Made by a program: the position numbers and the translations under genes
The notes under the pieces: model-generated
What the model saw: only the letters and a program-made list of their open reading frames with translations
Told to the model about the DNA's origin: nothing
Databases searched by the model: none
Shown: piece by piece, positions 1-10,767 of the stretch
How positions within the stretch are numbered: position 1 is the first letter of the stretch
How the letters are laid out: every line of letters starts with the position of its first letter
From: Chryseobacterium formosum
GTDB lineage: Bacteria; Bacteroidota; Bacteroidia; Flavobacteriales; Weeksellaceae
Direction of reading: 5' to 3'
Length of the DNA: 64,000 nt
Assembly (NCBI RefSeq): GCF_026460885.1
Contig: NZ_JAOVZW010000018.1
Location: 62,001-126,000, forward strand

Positions 1-789
1 AGCTTTATCGGAAACTACAACTTCCGGAGATATTGAGAAAATATTCGGGAACATTTCAAACATTTCTTCGGCAGTCACGTGGAAACAGTTTTCTTCACCG
101 AAAATATCAATGATTAAATTATAATCGCTTTCATCAACAAATCCGTCTTTGTAAATAATGCATTTATCTTTTCCAATCGGATTGAAAGTGCAGTCTAAAT
201 GCAAAATTCCTTCGTATGGAATTCTGTCATTTTTCTTTAATTCTAAATCGATAATTCTCTTTTTAGGAAAATATTCTTTAAGAATTTCGATAGCGTATTC
301 GTTAGTTCTCGCTGTTTTATAACTTCTGTAATCTTCGCTAAAACAAGTTCCGATAAAAATGAAATCGTTCCAAACGATAACATCGCCACCTTCAATATGC
401 GCTGTTTCTGGAAGATTAATAATATCTCTCCATTTCACATTTTCATATACAGTTTTATAAGCTTCCTGTTCATCGGCTCTATCTGCAATCACATTGGAAA
501 TAATCATTTTATCATCAATGACAAATGCAACGTCTCTTGCAAACACCTGATTGTAATCTTCGATAATATCCGGGCGAAAAACTTCGACATTATATTTTTT
601 CAAAACAGCTTCAAAAGCGTTCATTTCATCAATAATATCTGCTTCTTTCGGATACATATTGTGCTCAATCGTGTAGTAAGATTTAGCATCATAGCTTTCT
701 TCCAAAGTGGGAATTCCTCCCATAGAATTGGGCTGTCCTAATACGACCGACCTCAGTCTTCCTGTTTCGTTTTTTATATTTAATTTCAT
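1..789 (-). CDS. Arginine deiminase/amidinotransferase superfamily protein, 3' end cut off by window
   Basis: The first 263 codons are present; the reading frame is open to base 1, so the C-terminus lies outside. The ATG at 787-789 starts MKLNIKNETGRLRSVVLGQP, as is usual for this family in Bacteroidota. Visible family motifs are FARD (substrate/guanidinium Asp), HIEGGDV, and LHLDCTFNPIG carrying the catalytic His. The nucleophilic Cys should sit near the missing C-terminus. These enzymes act on guanidino groups (arginine, dimethylarginine, citrulline precursors or amidino transfer); the exact substrate cannot be read from this part. It is probably cytosolic, with no signal peptide. gltA follows downstream on the window side with its own terminator, so the two are not co-transcribed. 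Confidence 0.8.
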   Translation of the reverse strand, partial: MKLNIKNETGRLRSVVLGQPNSMGGIPTLEESYDAKSYYTIEHNMYPKEADIIDEMNAFEAVLKKYNVEVFRPDIIEDYNQVFARDVAFVIDDKMIISNVIADRADEQEAYKTVYENVKWRDIINLPETAHIEGGDVIVWNDFIFIGTCFSEDYRSYKTARTNEYAIEILKEYFPKKRIIDLELKKNDRIPYEGILHLDCTFNPIGKDKCIIYKDGFVDESDYNLIIDIFGEENCFHVTAEEMFEMFPNIFSISPEVVVSDKA

Positions 790-1107
790 TTGTAGAAATT
801 TTTATTCTAAAGGTCAAATGCAATCGCCTTATATCGTTGGGTATTTATCTTTAAATTTAGTAAAGGGCGATTTCATAAATAATGAGAATTACGCAAATAT
901 AATCAAACGGTTGTGATGTGGAAAGCTTTTTATTTAGCTAAGATTGAGACGTGTTTTAATGGTTTTGAAGATTGTTGATTCTTCACTAATTTCATCTGAT
1001 GAACTAAAAACTCACAGATAGAATTAATGATAATCAGTGAAAATTCAAGCACAAAATCTGTGTTAAATTTTAAAATAATTTTTAAAAACTAAATTATAGA
1101 ACAACAA
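790..1107. other. Intergenic stretch without a supported gene
   Basis: This lies between the start of the arginine-deiminase-like gene and the gltA terminator. It is AT-rich. Around 1009-1070 is a degenerate stretch of the kind ACTCACAGATA ... AAAATCTGTG, with arms related to CACAGAT/ATCTGTG, probably a decayed dispersed repeat. Short open frames here lack any recognisable protein. Confidence 0.4.
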
Positions 1108-1140
1108 AAATCCCAAAGCAAAAAACTTTGGGATTTTAAA
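1108..1140 (-). terminator. Intrinsic terminator of gltA
   Basis: Arms AATCCCAAAG and CTTTGGGATT pair perfectly around a short A-rich loop, with T-runs on the outside of both arms. It sits about 20 bases past the gltA stop. Confidence 0.85.
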
Positions 1141-1159
1141 TTGATATGAGAAGTCAATA

Positions 1160-2446
1160 TTATCTGTTTGAAATATCGATATAATCTCTTTTTTGAGCTC
1201 CTTGGTAAACCTGTCTTGGTCTTCCGATCGGATCTCCTTTTAGTCTCATTTCTTTCCATTGAGCGATCCATCCCGGAAGTCTTCCCAATGCGAACATTAC
1301 GGTAAACATTTCTGTAGGAATTCCTAATGCTCTGTAGATGATTCCTGAATAGAAATCTACGTTTGGATATAATTTTCTTTCGATGAAGTATTCGTCTTCA
1401 AGAGCTACTTTTTCTAATTGCATTGCAATATCAAGCGCTTTGTCTTCAATTCCTAAAGCAGCTAATAAATCATCAGCAGCTTTTTTGATGATTTTTGCTC
1501 TTGGATCGAAGTTTTTGTAAACTCTGTGTCCGAATCCCATCAAACGGAAACTGTCATTCTTATCTTTAGCTTTAGCCACCCATTTATTAACGTCTCCACC
1601 ATCTTTTTCGATTAATTCAAGCATTTCAATAACCGCTTGGTTTGCACCACCGTGAAGTGGTCCCCAAAGTGCAGAAATACCCGCTGAAACTGAAGCGAAA
1701 AGACCTGTGTGAGCAGAACCTACCATTCTTACAGTAGATGTAGAACAGTTTTGCTCATGGTCAGCGTGAAGGATTAACAATTTATTTAAAGCAGCAGTAA
1801 CCACAGGGTTGATTACAAACTCTTCGTTGGGTAATCTGAAAGCCATTTTATAGAAATTTTCTACATAATCAAGGCTGTTATCTCCATGGTTTAATGGTAA
1901 ACCAAGAGTTTTTCTGTACGTCCAAGCTGCAAGATGAGCAAATTTAGCTATCAATAATTCTGCTGCAAGATCCATCTCTTCTTTAGATTGTACATTAACA
2001 GATTTAGGGTTAAATGCTGTTAACGCAGAAGTAAGAGTAGACAAAACTCCCATTGGATGAGCAGAACGAGGGAAAGCATCGATGATTTTTTTCATCTCCT
2101 CTGCTACGAAGTTATATTTTTTAATATTACCGTTGAAAGTATCAAGCTGATCTTCTGTAGGCAATTCACCGTGCAATAAAAGATACATTACCTCAGTAAA
2201 GTTTGATTTCTCAGCGATTTGCTCGATAGGATAACCTCTGTAGAACAACTCTCCTTGGTCACCATCAAGATATGTAATCTCGCTTAATGTAGCACCTGTA
2301 TTTTTGTACCCTAAATCTAAGGTAATAAGACCAGTTTGGTCTCTTAATTTTGAAATATCTATTCCTCTGTCTCCGATTGTACTATCCACGACTGGATATT
2401 CATACGAATTACCGTCGTAATTCAATATAACTTTGTTGTCTGACAT
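1160..2446 (-). CDS. gltA: Citrate synthase (type II, hexameric class)
   Basis: Condenses acetyl-CoA and oxaloacetate to citrate, the entry step of the TCA cycle; cytosolic. The 428 residues match the usual length of Gram-negative type II citrate synthases, including the N-terminal beta domain (1-60). Catalytic residues are visible: His265 in WGPLHGGANQ, His307 in GFGHRVYKNFDPRA, and Asp364 in YPNVDFYSG. The ATG at 2444-2446 follows an A/T-rich leader. The gene stands alone between two hairpins: the eno terminator upstream and its own terminator downstream. Confidence 0.97.
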   Translation of the reverse strand: MSDNKVILNYDGNSYEYPVVDSTIGDRGIDISKLRDQTGLITLDLGYKNTGATLSEITYLDGDQGELFYRGYPIEQIAEKSNFTEVMYLLLHGELPTEDQLDTFNGNIKKYNFVAEEMKKIIDAFPRSAHPMGVLSTLTSALTAFNPKSVNVQSKEEMDLAAELLIAKFAHLAAWTYRKTLGLPLNHGDNSLDYVENFYKMAFRLPNEEFVINPVVTAALNKLLILHADHEQNCSTSTVRMVGSAHTGLFASVSAGISALWGPLHGGANQAVIEMLELIEKDGGDVNKWVAKAKDKNDSFRLMGFGHRVYKNFDPRAKIIKKAADDLLAALGIEDKALDIAMQLEKVALEDEYFIERKLYPNVDFYSGIIYRALGIPTEMFTVMFALGRLPGWIAQWKEMRLKGDPIGRPRQVYQGAQKRDYIDISNR

Positions 2447-2489
2447 TATTTTAAATTTATTTTTTTAAATATACTATTTATTATAAAAT

Positions 2490-2518
2490 ACGGCAAACAA
2501 AAAATTTCGTTCGCCGTT
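2490..2518 (-). terminator. Terminator of eno
   Basis: On the minus strand, AACGGCGAACGAAA pairs with TTTGTTTGCCGT (one G-U), followed by TATTTTAT. It lies 19 bases past the eno stop and overlaps the region where a gltA promoter must sit. Confidence 0.65.
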
Positions 2519-2536
2519 ATTTATAAATTCGATTAA

Positions 2537-3862
<1,326 letters not shown>

Positions 3863-4078
3863 GTCAAAATTTAATTTTTTACATTATATTGAATGCTTCA
3901 TTTGAGTTTTTGTGAGTTAAATTTTAGTTAATTCTTAAACTATAAAATACATTTTATAAATTCAAGGAAGAATTTTAATAATCTAGAATAAGAAAAAAGT
4001 TTTCATGGCTATTGGTTCTTAATCTTTACCATTCAAAATTCTGTTTATTTTAATTTTCTAAACGATTAATTTTACAAT

Positions 4079-4111
4079 AAAAAAGCATCATTTTTTAATG
4101 ATGCTTTTTTG
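4079..4111 (-). terminator. Terminator of the two-component operon
   Basis: AAAAAGCATCATT and AATGATGCTTTTT form a perfect stem with a T-run, about 10 bases after the stop of the histidine kinase gene. Confidence 0.85.
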
Positions 4112-4121
4112 CTTAAAATAA

Positions 4122-4910
4122 TTATAAATCTATTTTGAAAAACAAATTCGTTCCGTTATCGTTCGTCACTTCGCAATGTCCTTTTTGTTCCTCCATTCTT
4201 CGTTTCATATTTCGGAGTCCATTTCCGTCTGTTTTTTCATGACTGATTCCTATACCGTTGTCTGAAATTTTCATTATGAATTCTTTATCATTTTGAATAA
4301 ACGATAGTTTTAGTTGATCAGCCTGACTGTGTTTATAGGCGTTATTCAAAGCTTCTTTTAAACATAAGAAAAGATTTCTTCGTTGCTCAGTCGTGATTAT
4401 TCTTTCAAAAGCTATATTTTCTTCTTCGAGAATAAGTCGAATTTTTGTTTTTTTAAGAAAACTCGCTGCATATATTTTAGCATATTCAACTAAACTCCCA
4501 ATAGTGTCATTTCCTGAATTTAAGCTCCAAAGCATTTCTCTCATAGAAATATTCATTTCTTCAGATGTTTTCAGAAGTTCGTCGATATCTGTTTTTAAAT
4601 CTTCGTCTTCTGCTTTTTGTTTGAGAAATTCTGCCTGAAGTTTAAGTGCAGAAATTCCTGCGCCAAGATCGTCGTGCATATCGTGGGAAATACGTTCACG
4701 CTCGAGTTCTATTGATTTTTGCTTTTCAAGTTCTTTTTGAAGGAGTTGGTTTTGATATTCTGATTCTTGAAGTTGTTTTTCTTTTAAATAAAGCAGTTGT
4801 TTTCTGTTATAAATAAAAACTACAAAAACGATGAACAAAACTAAAATCATCATAATTGCTATTGCAATGATGTAAGTAATTTTTATTTCATCCTGAAGCT
4901 CACTCATCAT
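4122..4910 (-). CDS. Membrane-anchored sensor histidine kinase (HisKA_3 type)
   Basis: Autophosphorylating kinase expected to phosphorylate the NarL-type regulator encoded first in the same operon. Order: short N-terminus, one membrane helix (about 12-34), coiled-coil linker (about 38-72), HisKA_3 dimerisation box with phospho-acceptor His79 in SHDMHDDLG, then a HATPase_c domain with N-box (LKEALNNAYKHS), G1 (SDNGIGI) and G2 (GNGLRNMKRR). There is almost no extracytoplasmic part, so it must sense through its membrane helix or a partner. Its start overlaps the end of the membrane protein gene by 11 bases, implying translational coupling. ATG codons at 4908-4910 and 4905-4907 are both possible. 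Confidence 0.92.
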   Translation of the reverse strand: MMSELQDEIKITYIIAIAIMMILVLFIVFVVFIYNRKQLLYLKEKQLQESEYQNQLLQKELEKQKSIELERERISHDMHDDLGAGISALKLQAEFLKQKAEDEDLKTDIDELLKTSEEMNISMREMLWSLNSGNDTIGSLVEYAKIYAASFLKKTKIRLILEEENIAFERIITTEQRRNLFLCLKEALNNAYKHSQADQLKLSFIQNDKEFIMKISDNGIGISHEKTDGNGLRNMKRRMEEQKGHCEVTNDNGTNLFFKIDL

Positions 4911-5562
4911 TAGAATTCAAATATATTTTATTTTCATATTTTTTCATTCCTACATATAGCAAAGCGTACATAATTATATTAATTATATTTTGGTTTACCC
5001 TAATTAATTTTAAAAATTCGGGATCTATTTTATTAAACAAAAACATCGGTACGGATCTAAATACGAAGAAACAACTCCACATTAATATTGCGGTCGATAT
5101 CCAAAAAACAGGATCAGATGTAATTTTATTTTCATCAAACAACATAATTTTCTGATAAAACCATAATAAAGAAACAACTATGTAAAATAGAGATATTAAA
5201 ACTCCAATTTTAATATCAAAATCTGTTTTATAAAATTTTGTAAAACCAAAATAAACGAATAGTGAAGCTGTAAAAATTATATCTAAACTTCTTTTCCTTA
5301 ATTTCTCGAAAATTTTCCTGTAAAAAAAATAAAAAAAACCTATACTAAAAAGGCAATAAAAATTATATAAGATTCCTGTTGATATCGATGTATCTATGTT
5401 TAGCAAAACATAAGAATATATTTCAAGACAAGCTGTAACTATGATATAAACATTCAAAAAGTTTAGTCCTGCAAATCGATATTTTCTTAAACCAAATATC
5501 GATTTAAGAGCCAGCAAAAATAATACTGAATAGTAAGTAATCTCGATTATTAAAGAAATCAT
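4900..5562 (-). CDS. Polytopic membrane protein of the two-component operon, unknown function
   Basis: 220 residues with about six or seven hydrophobic helices (roughly 5-20, 32-53, 62-82, 92-110, 121-138, 153-172, 190-207) separated by short basic loops. There is no signal peptide and no motif I recognise. The start overlaps the stop of the preceding gene by four bases (ATGA) and the end overlaps the kinase start, so the three genes are coupled. It could be the sensory or accessory partner of the kinase, which lacks its own sensor domain; that is inference from position only. The last segment is basic and polar (KKYENKIYLNSNDE). Confidence 0.7.
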   Translation of the reverse strand: MISLIIEITYYSVLFLLALKSIFGLRKYRFAGLNFLNVYIIVTACLEIYSYVLLNIDTSISTGILYNFYCLFSIGFFYFFYRKIFEKLRKRSLDIIFTASLFVYFGFTKFYKTDFDIKIGVLISLFYIVVSLLWFYQKIMLFDENKITSDPVFWISTAILMWSCFFVFRSVPMFLFNKIDPEFLKLIRVNQNIINIIMYALLYVGMKKYENKIYLNSNDE

Positions 5563-6362
5563 GGTCTCAGACTTCCCATGTCATAATAGTCAGCTCCTGA
5601 CTCGAAAACCATAGTTAACTGTTTTACACGAGATTCAAAATGTTCTTCATACAATGCTACATTAAGTTGATCACCCAAATTATTTTCTTCAATAATTGCC
5701 AAAACATCACTTATTTCACACATATACACATTAAATTTAAGAGTGTTTACCTTTGCCAAAGTATCTTTTATATCTTCTATATTATAAAAAACAGAGCATG
5801 TATTTTTCTTAGATGAATATGGCCCTGGAAAATACTCTTTAAGTTTAGAACTACTACTATTATCAAATACTTCCTTATACATTAAAAATTCAGTATCCGT
5901 AATTTTCAATTCTTCTAAACTTTGATCGCTTTTTGCATTCATAATTAAATAATTAAGCTCAGGAATATTTTTTTCATCAATTGTTTGTAGAGACGCAACC
6001 ATATAAATCATTTTACCACTAGTCATAGGATTTACATCTAGTCTTGAATCATTAGAAGGTATTTCTACTAAAGTAAAATTGAGGTTTACAGCATTATTAT
6101 CTTCCATCATTTCACAAATTTCTCTTAGCAAATCGCAACTTACCTCGTAAATACCATCATTGTTATAGTTTATATTATTTTCATTCAAAAATGGTAGCAT
6201 TCCGTTATTTGCATTGTCAATAAAACTTTTTGCTATTATAGTGTTAATTCCGCCAATTGGATTGACATCAACTAAATGATCTAATTTATTACCAATTGGC
6301 CCTTTTGCATAATTCTTATTTTCTACTTTTCCTTCCTGATTGATCTCGTTTAAACTGCTCAT
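5559..6362 (-). CDS. Soluble protein of unknown function between regulator and kinase genes
   Basis: 267 residues, not recognised. No signal peptide or membrane helix; the N-terminus is polar (Asn/Lys-rich) and the whole is acidic. Features: VDVNPIGGINTIIAKSF near 32-48, and a run around 85-130 resembling an alpha/beta core (NLNFTLVEIPSND, GKMIYMVASLQT). The start is five bases downstream of the response regulator stop and its stop overlaps the membrane gene by four bases, so it belongs to the same transcript. It looks like a cytosolic effector or input protein of this signalling unit, but no function can be assigned. Confidence 0.6.
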   Translation of the reverse strand: MSSLNEINQEGKVENKNYAKGPIGNKLDHLVDVNPIGGINTIIAKSFIDNANNGMLPFLNENNINYNNDGIYEVSCDLLREICEMMEDNNAVNLNFTLVEIPSNDSRLDVNPMTSGKMIYMVASLQTIDEKNIPELNYLIMNAKSDQSLEELKITDTEFLMYKEVFDNSSSSKLKEYFPGPYSSKKNTCSVFYNIEDIKDTLAKVNTLKFNVYMCEISDVLAIIEENNLGDQLNVALYEEHFESRVKQLTMVFESGADYYDMGSLRP

Positions 6363-6367
6363 GTTTT

Positions 6368-7000
6368 TTAGTTTTTAAAATGGTTAAATTTATTTATAGC
6401 TTCAACTTTATTATTTACCTGAAGCTTTCTATATATATTACCGACGTGTTTTTTTACGGTATCGATGCTTACGAATATTTTATCTGCAATCTCTTTGTAT
6501 AAAAGACCTTGAGACAAAAGTTCTACAATTTCCGTTTCCCTTTTTGTAAGTTCTTCAAAGTATTTTACTTCAATTGTTTTTTTTTCAAAATGAGTTAAAA
6601 CTTTTCTGGCAATTGAAAAACTCATTGGGGCACCACCGTTGTAAACATCACGAATTGATGAGAGAATTTTATCCATGCTTTCACCCTTTACGAGATAGCC
6701 CATTGCTCCGGCTTTTAAAGAATTAAAAATCATTTCGTCATCCTCAAAGCTTGTACACATGATAAATTGTGTTGAAGGTAAATCTTTTTTTAACTTAGTA
6801 ATGATTTCTATACCAAGCATATCCTGTAATTGAATATCCATCATCACAACATCCGGAGAAATCTCTGATAGATTTTTGAGCGCAGCATTTCCGTCAAAGA
6901 ACTGAGCAATTACCTTCATATCAGTTTGGTAATCGATGATTTTCTTCAACGCATTGTTGTAGTTTTTTTCGTCTTCTACTATGGCTATGGAAATGCTCAT
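6368..7000 (-). CDS. LuxR/NarL-family response regulator
   Basis: The N-terminal receiver domain (about 1-120) has the acidic pocket EDE at 9-11 and phospho-acceptor Asp55 in VVMMDIQLQD. The C-terminal LuxR-type HTH (about 143-205) has LTKRETEIVELLSQG and SIDTVKKHVGNIYRKL. The frame could be extended 13 codons to 7039, but MSISIAIVEDE starting at 7000 fits the usual response-regulator N-terminus, so I chose that start. First gene of a four-gene operon with the unknown soluble protein, membrane protein and HisKA_3 kinase, the normal partner class for NarL-type regulators. DNA targets are unknown. Confidence 0.92.
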   Translation of the reverse strand: MSISIAIVEDEKNYNNALKKIIDYQTDMKVIAQFFDGNAALKNLSEISPDVVMMDIQLQDMLGIEIITKLKKDLPSTQFIMCTSFEDDEMIFNSLKAGAMGYLVKGESMDKILSSIRDVYNGGAPMSFSIARKVLTHFEKKTIEVKYFEELTKRETEIVELLSQGLLYKEIADKIFVSIDTVKKHVGNIYRKLQVNNKVEAINKFNHFKN

Positions 7001-7172
7001 GTTTATGATTTTGTTAAGACAAATTTCATTAAAAAACAAAGCAGAATCAATTACACCTTTGGGTAATTTTTAAAGTTTTGGGTTTTCGGTTATTGGTTTG
7101 TTTTTTGTTTTATTAAATTTAAAGAAATTTCTGCAAATAGAAAATTAATTTAAATTAATAATAAATAACTGA

Positions 7173-7601
7173 ATGAAAAAAGGACTTATACTATCCATTG
7201 GGATTTTAACTCTTTCGTTATCAAGCTGTAAAAAGTCAGAAGAAGGAAATAAAGGAATCATTAAATCTGATTCTGAAAACATTGAAGTTCTTGCCGATAA
7301 TGGAGCGATTGATTCTACGATTGCCTACAATACAGATATTAACGGCAATAAAAGCATAAAAACAGATTACGTTTACAAGGCAACAGACGGAACTTTGGTA
7401 AAAGTAGTATTTAATTACGATCCTAAAAGTAGAAATGTTTCTATCACGAATAACAAGAAAACCTTTGTTTTGGATAAATCTGAAGCGAAAGTAAATGAAA
7501 CCATTTATCAAAAGGATGATATGAAAGCTACCGTAAAAGGTGACAGCTTAATTATTCATCAAGGTGAAAACATTATTGAATTGGTAAAAACCAAAATATA
7601 A
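7173..7601 (+). CDS. Small predicted lipoprotein, unknown function
   Basis: 142 residues beginning MKKGLILSIGILTLSLSSCKK: a lipoprotein signal with lipobox LSSC (Cys19) followed by Lys-Lys and a Gly-Asn linker. The mature part (about 35-142) is polar with beta-rich patterns (TLVKVVFNYDPKSRNVSITNN) and no recognised domain. Monocistronic on the plus strand between divergent and convergent genes, and it shares a bidirectional terminator with rplQ. Likely sits in the outer or inner membrane facing the periplasm. Confidence 0.7.
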   Translation: MKKGLILSIGILTLSLSSCKKSEEGNKGIIKSDSENIEVLADNGAIDSTIAYNTDINGNKSIKTDYVYKATDGTLVKVVFNYDPKSRNVSITNNKKTFVLDKSEAKVNETIYQKDDMKATVKGDSLIIHQGENIIELVKTKI

Positions 7602-7606
7602 GAAAC

Positions 7607-7640
7607 AAAAAAACCGCTCAGAAATCTGAACGGTTTTTTT
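7607..7640. terminator. Bidirectional terminator between lipoprotein gene and rplQ
   Basis: AAAAACCG-C-TCAGA pairs with TCTGA-A-CGGTTTTT, with A-run and T-run flanks, so it can end transcripts from both sides. It closes the long ribosomal array on the minus strand. Confidence 0.85.
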
Positions 7641-7657
7641 ATATATCTGTAAGAATA

Positions 7658-8176
7658 TTATTCTCCAGATTTTTCTTCAGTAGAATCAGTTGATTCAGCT
7701 TTAGCCTCTTTAACTTTTTCTATTGCTACAGGAGCAGCTTCAACAGCTACTTTTGCAGTAGTAGATCTTCTACTTCTTCTTGTCGTCTTTTTCTCCTCAG
7801 CATTAGGATTGTAAAGTTCGTTGAAATCAACAAGCTCAATAAGAGCCATGTCTGCAGCATCACCTTGTCTGAAACCAGTCTTGATGATTCTTGTATATCC
7901 ACCGTTTCTTTCTGCGATTTTAGGAGCTACTGTTCTGAAAAGTTCAGTAACCGCCTCTTTACTTTGAAGATATGCAAAAACAATTCTTCTATTGTGTGTA
8001 GTATCTTCTTTTGCCTTTGTTAATAAAGGTTCAACATATACTCTTAAAGCTTTAGCTTTAGCTACAGTAGTGTTGATTCTTTTATGCTCAATTAGAGAAC
8101 AAGCCATATTAGAAAGTAAAGCGCTTCTGTGCGAAGACGTTCTTCCTAAGTGATTGAATTTTTTACCGTGTCTCAT
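7658..8176 (-). CDS. rplQ: 50S ribosomal protein L17
   Basis: Starts [20 protein letters not shown], the L17 signature. The conserved domain covers about 1-118. Residues 120-172 are a low-complexity Lys/Ala/Glu/Thr tail not present in E. coli L17 (127 residues); such tails are common in Bacteroidota. Last gene of the array, seven bases after rpoA, before a bidirectional terminator. Confidence 0.97.
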   Translation of the reverse strand: MRHGKKFNHLGRTSSHRSALLSNMACSLIEHKRINTTVAKAKALRVYVEPLLTKAKEDTTHNRRIVFAYLQSKEAVTELFRTVAPKIAERNGGYTRIIKTGFRQGDAADMALIELVDFNELYNPNAEEKKTTRRSRRSTTAKVAVEAAPVAIEKVKEAKAESTDSTEEKSGE

Positions 8177-8182
8177 TATTAT

Positions 8183-9178
8183 TTAATTATCAGCGTCTAA
8201 TTTATATTTTGCAACGTCAAAACCGAAGTTAAGACCTTTTGAATGCACCAATTCTTCTAGTTCTGTCAAAGATTTTTTACCAAAATTTCTGAATTTCATC
8301 AAATCAGACTTACTGTAAGAAACAAGCTCACCAAGAGTTTCTACTTCAGCTGCTTTCAGACAGTTTAGGGCTCTTACAGAAAGATCCATATCTGCTAATT
8401 TAGACTTAAGTAATTGTCTTGTATGAAGAGTTTCTTCATCGTACTGGATAGATGCTTTTACAGCTTCAGTCTCCAAAGTGATTCTCTCATCAGAGAACAA
8501 CATGAAGTGATAAATTAATATCTTAGAAGCTTCAGTTAAAGCATTCTGAGGGCTGATTGAGCCATCAGTTTCTATATCTAATACAAGTTTTTCGTAGTCT
8601 GTTTTTTGCTCTACACGGTAATTTTCAATACTATACTGTACTTTTTTGATCGGCGTAAAAATAGAGTCGATAGCAATAGTTCCTACAGGAGCATTGTTTG
8701 ACTTGTTTTGTTCAGAAGGTACATACCCTCTTCCCTTTTCTATGTTAAACGTAATTTCAAAAGTAACATCAGAGTTTAGGTTACAGATCATCAAATCTGG
8801 ATTCAAGATCTCAAATCCGTTGATAGACTGTCCTAAATCTCCAGCAGTAATTACGGTTTGACCAGAAACTTTAGCAACAACCTGCTCTGAAGCTTGGTTT
8901 TCTGCTGTAGCTTTAAGTCTCACCTGCTTAAGGTTAAGAATAATTTCGGTAACGTCTTCGATTACTCCTGGAATAGTTGAAAATTCGTGCTCTACACCTT
9001 CTATTTTGATAGATGAAATAGCGTATCCTTCCAGAGAAGAAAGCAACACTCTTCTCAAAGCATTACCGATTGTAAGCCCGAAACCTGGTTCTAAAGGACG
9101 AAATTCGAATTGACCTTTAAATTCATCAGAGTTAAGTAGAATTACTTTATCGGGTTTTATGAATTGTAAAATTGCCAT
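8183..9178 (-). CDS. rpoA: RNA polymerase alpha subunit
   Basis: 331 residues. The N-terminal dimerisation/assembly domain (about 1-235) carries [19 protein letters not shown]; the C-terminal domain (about 255-325) has the helix-hairpin-helix region [15 protein letters not shown] and [13 protein letters not shown] used for upstream DNA and activator contacts. Sits between rpsD and rplQ, the standard order. Confidence 0.98.
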   Translation of the reverse strand: MAILQFIKPDKVILLNSDEFKGQFEFRPLEPGFGLTIGNALRRVLLSSLEGYAISSIKIEGVEHEFSTIPGVIEDVTEIILNLKQVRLKATAENQASEQVVAKVSGQTVITAGDLGQSINGFEILNPDLMICNLNSDVTFEITFNIEKGRGYVPSEQNKSNNAPVGTIAIDSIFTPIKKVQYSIENYRVEQKTDYEKLVLDIETDGSISPQNALTEASKILIYHFMLFSDERITLETEAVKASIQYDEETLHTRQLLKSKLADMDLSVRALNCLKAAEVETLGELVSYSKSDLMKFRNFGKKSLTELEELVHSKGLNFGFDVAKYKLDADN

Positions 9179-9211
9179 ATTATTGGGTTGAGCAAAAAAT
9201 TGATTAAAAAA

Positions 9212-9820
9212 TTATTTAGAGTAAAGTTCGACGATAAGCTGTTCCTTGATGTCTTCCGGGATTTGGATTCTCTCAGGAGCAGAAATGAAGGTACCTTCTT
9301 TTTTCTCGTCGTTGAATTGCAACCACTCATAGTTTGCTTTTGATGCCAAAGCATCAGCAACTACTTCAAGAGACTTAGATTTCTCTCTTACAGCAATTAC
9401 ATCACCAGCTTTTACTAAATAAGATGGAATGTTAAGAATCTCACCATTCACAGTGATGTGTCTGTGAGAAGTTAACTGTCTTGCTCCAGATCTAGTTTTA
9501 GCAAAACCTAATCTGTAAACAACGTTATCCAATCTTGATTCGCAAAGCTGTAATAGAACTTCACCTGTTACACCTTTACTTCTGTGCGCTTTTTCGAATA
9601 AGTTAGCAAACTGTCTTTCTAAAATACCGTAAGTATATTTAGCTTTTTGCTTTTCCATCAACTGGACAGCGTATTCTGATTTCTTTGCTCCTCTTCTTTT
9701 GTTAACGCCATGTTGTCCTGGCGGTTGGTTTTTTCTTTTCTCGAAGTTTTTATCATCTCCGTAGATTGCAGCACCAAACTTTCTAGCAATCTTAGTTTTA
9801 GGTCCAATATATCTTGCCAT
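9212..9820 (-). CDS. rpsD: 30S ribosomal protein S4
   Basis: 202 residues starting [16 protein letters not shown]. The S4 RNA-binding domain is at about 93-155 ([20 protein letters not shown]). No zinc cysteines in the N-terminal arm, so it is the Cys-free form. Primary 16S rRNA binder; 33 bases precede rpoA. Confidence 0.97.
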   Translation of the reverse strand: MARYIGPKTKIARKFGAAIYGDDKNFEKRKNQPPGQHGVNKRRGAKKSEYAVQLMEKQKAKYTYGILERQFANLFEKAHRSKGVTGEVLLQLCESRLDNVVYRLGFAKTRSGARQLTSHRHITVNGEILNIPSYLVKAGDVIAVREKSKSLEVVADALASKANYEWLQFNDEKKEGTFISAPERIQIPEDIKEQLIVELYSK

Positions 9821-9839
9821 AATGGGTAAATTCTAAAAA

Positions 9840-10229
9840 TTAAACTCTTCTTCTTTTCGGTGGTCTACATCCATTGTGTGGCATAGGAGTAACGTCGATA
9901 ATTTCGCTTACTTCGATACCTGAATTGTGAATTGTTCTGATAGCAGATTCTCTACCTGCACCTGGACCTTTCACATACACCTTTACTCTTCTAAGACCCG
10001 CTTCGTGAGCTACAGTAGAGCAATTTTCTGCTGCCATTTGAGCAGCAAAAGGAGTGTTCTTTTTAGAACCTCTGAACCCCATTTTACCGGCAGATGCCCA
10101 AGAGATAACTTCTCCGCTTTTATTTGTTAAAGAAATGATGATGTTATTGAAAGAAGCTTGAATATGCGCTTCACCAATAGCCTCAACTTTTACTTTTCTT
10201 TTTTTAACTACTTTAGTTTGTTTTGCCAT
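9840..10229 (-). CDS. rpsK: 30S ribosomal protein S11
   Basis: 129 residues with the family C-terminus [16 protein letters not shown] and the core [18 protein letters not shown]. Platform protein of the 30S subunit. Spaced 12 bases from rpsM and 19 from rpsD. Confidence 0.98.
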   Translation of the reverse strand: MAKQTKVVKKRKVKVEAIGEAHIQASFNNIIISLTNKSGEVISWASAGKMGFRGSKKNTPFAAQMAAENCSTVAHEAGLRRVKVYVKGPGAGRESAIRTIHNSGIEVSEIIDVTPMPHNGCRPPKRRRV

Positions 10230-10241
10230 AATTCCTAACGA

Positions 10242-10619
10242 TTATTTACTTGCTTTTTTCTTGTTAGCAACTGTTTTTCTCTTTCCTTTACGGGTTCTAG
10301 AGTTGTTTTTCGTTCTCTGGCCTCTTAAAGGTAGTCCTAGTCTGTGACGTATTCCTCGTTGGCATCCTATGTCCATTAATCGCTTAATGTTCAATTGCAC
10401 TTCAGATCTAAGCTCTCCTTCCACTTTAATGTTTTCTGAGATATAAGTTCTGATTGCAGCCAATTCATCGTCATTCCATTCGTTGACTTTCTTGTCTTCG
10501 CTGATACCGGCAGCCTTAAGGATTTCAGAAGAAGTACTTCTTCCAACTCCATAAATATAAGTTAAACCGATAACACCTCTTTTGTTTTTTGGTAAATCAA
10601 TACCTGAAATTCTCGCCAT
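10242..10619 (-). CDS. rpsM: 30S ribosomal protein S13
   Basis: 125 residues. [15 protein letters not shown] start, helix-two-turns-helix ([16 protein letters not shown]), and the basic tail [19 protein letters not shown] that reaches P-site tRNA. Three bases separate it from rpmJ. Confidence 0.98.
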   Translation of the reverse strand: MARISGIDLPKNKRGVIGLTYIYGVGRSTSSEILKAAGISEDKKVNEWNDDELAAIRTYISENIKVEGELRSEVQLNIKRLMDIGCQRGIRHRLGLPLRGQRTKNNSRTRKGKRKTVANKKKASK

Positions 10620-10622
10620 AAT

Positions 10623-10739
10623 TTAGCCTTGTCTTTGTTTAAATTTTGGGTTTTTCTTGTTGATTACGAAGAGTACACCCTTTCTGCGTACAATTTTGCA
10701 ATCAGCACTTCTTTTTTTAATTGATGCTCTAACTTTCAT
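10623..10739 (-). CDS. rpmJ: 50S ribosomal protein L36, zinc-free form
   Basis: 38 residues beginning [20 protein letters not shown] and ending NPKFKQRQG. Compared with the zinc-binding form (Cys11, Cys14, Cys27, His33), only Cys14 is kept; positions 11, 27 and 33 are Ser, Asn and Phe. It is therefore a C-minus, zinc-independent L36, the usual form in flavobacteria as far as I know. Sits between infA and rpsM in the canonical place. Confidence 0.96.
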   Translation of the reverse strand: MKVRASIKKRSADCKIVRRKGVLFVINKKNPKFKQRQG

Positions 10740-10767
10740 TTGAAATATTTATATTTTTTTAACAATA

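Noticed and set aside
397-741. Plus-strand open frame of 114 codons at the left edge
   Set aside because: It runs antisense to the arginine-deiminase-like gene, whose motifs and codon pattern are clear on the minus strand.
707-916. Plus-strand frame of 69 codons crossing the start of the arginine-deiminase-like gene
   Set aside because: No similarity or leader; overlaps a well-supported gene start.
7001-7039. Longer start for the response regulator
   Set aside because: The 13 extra residues precede the canonical receiver N-terminus and do not resemble the family.
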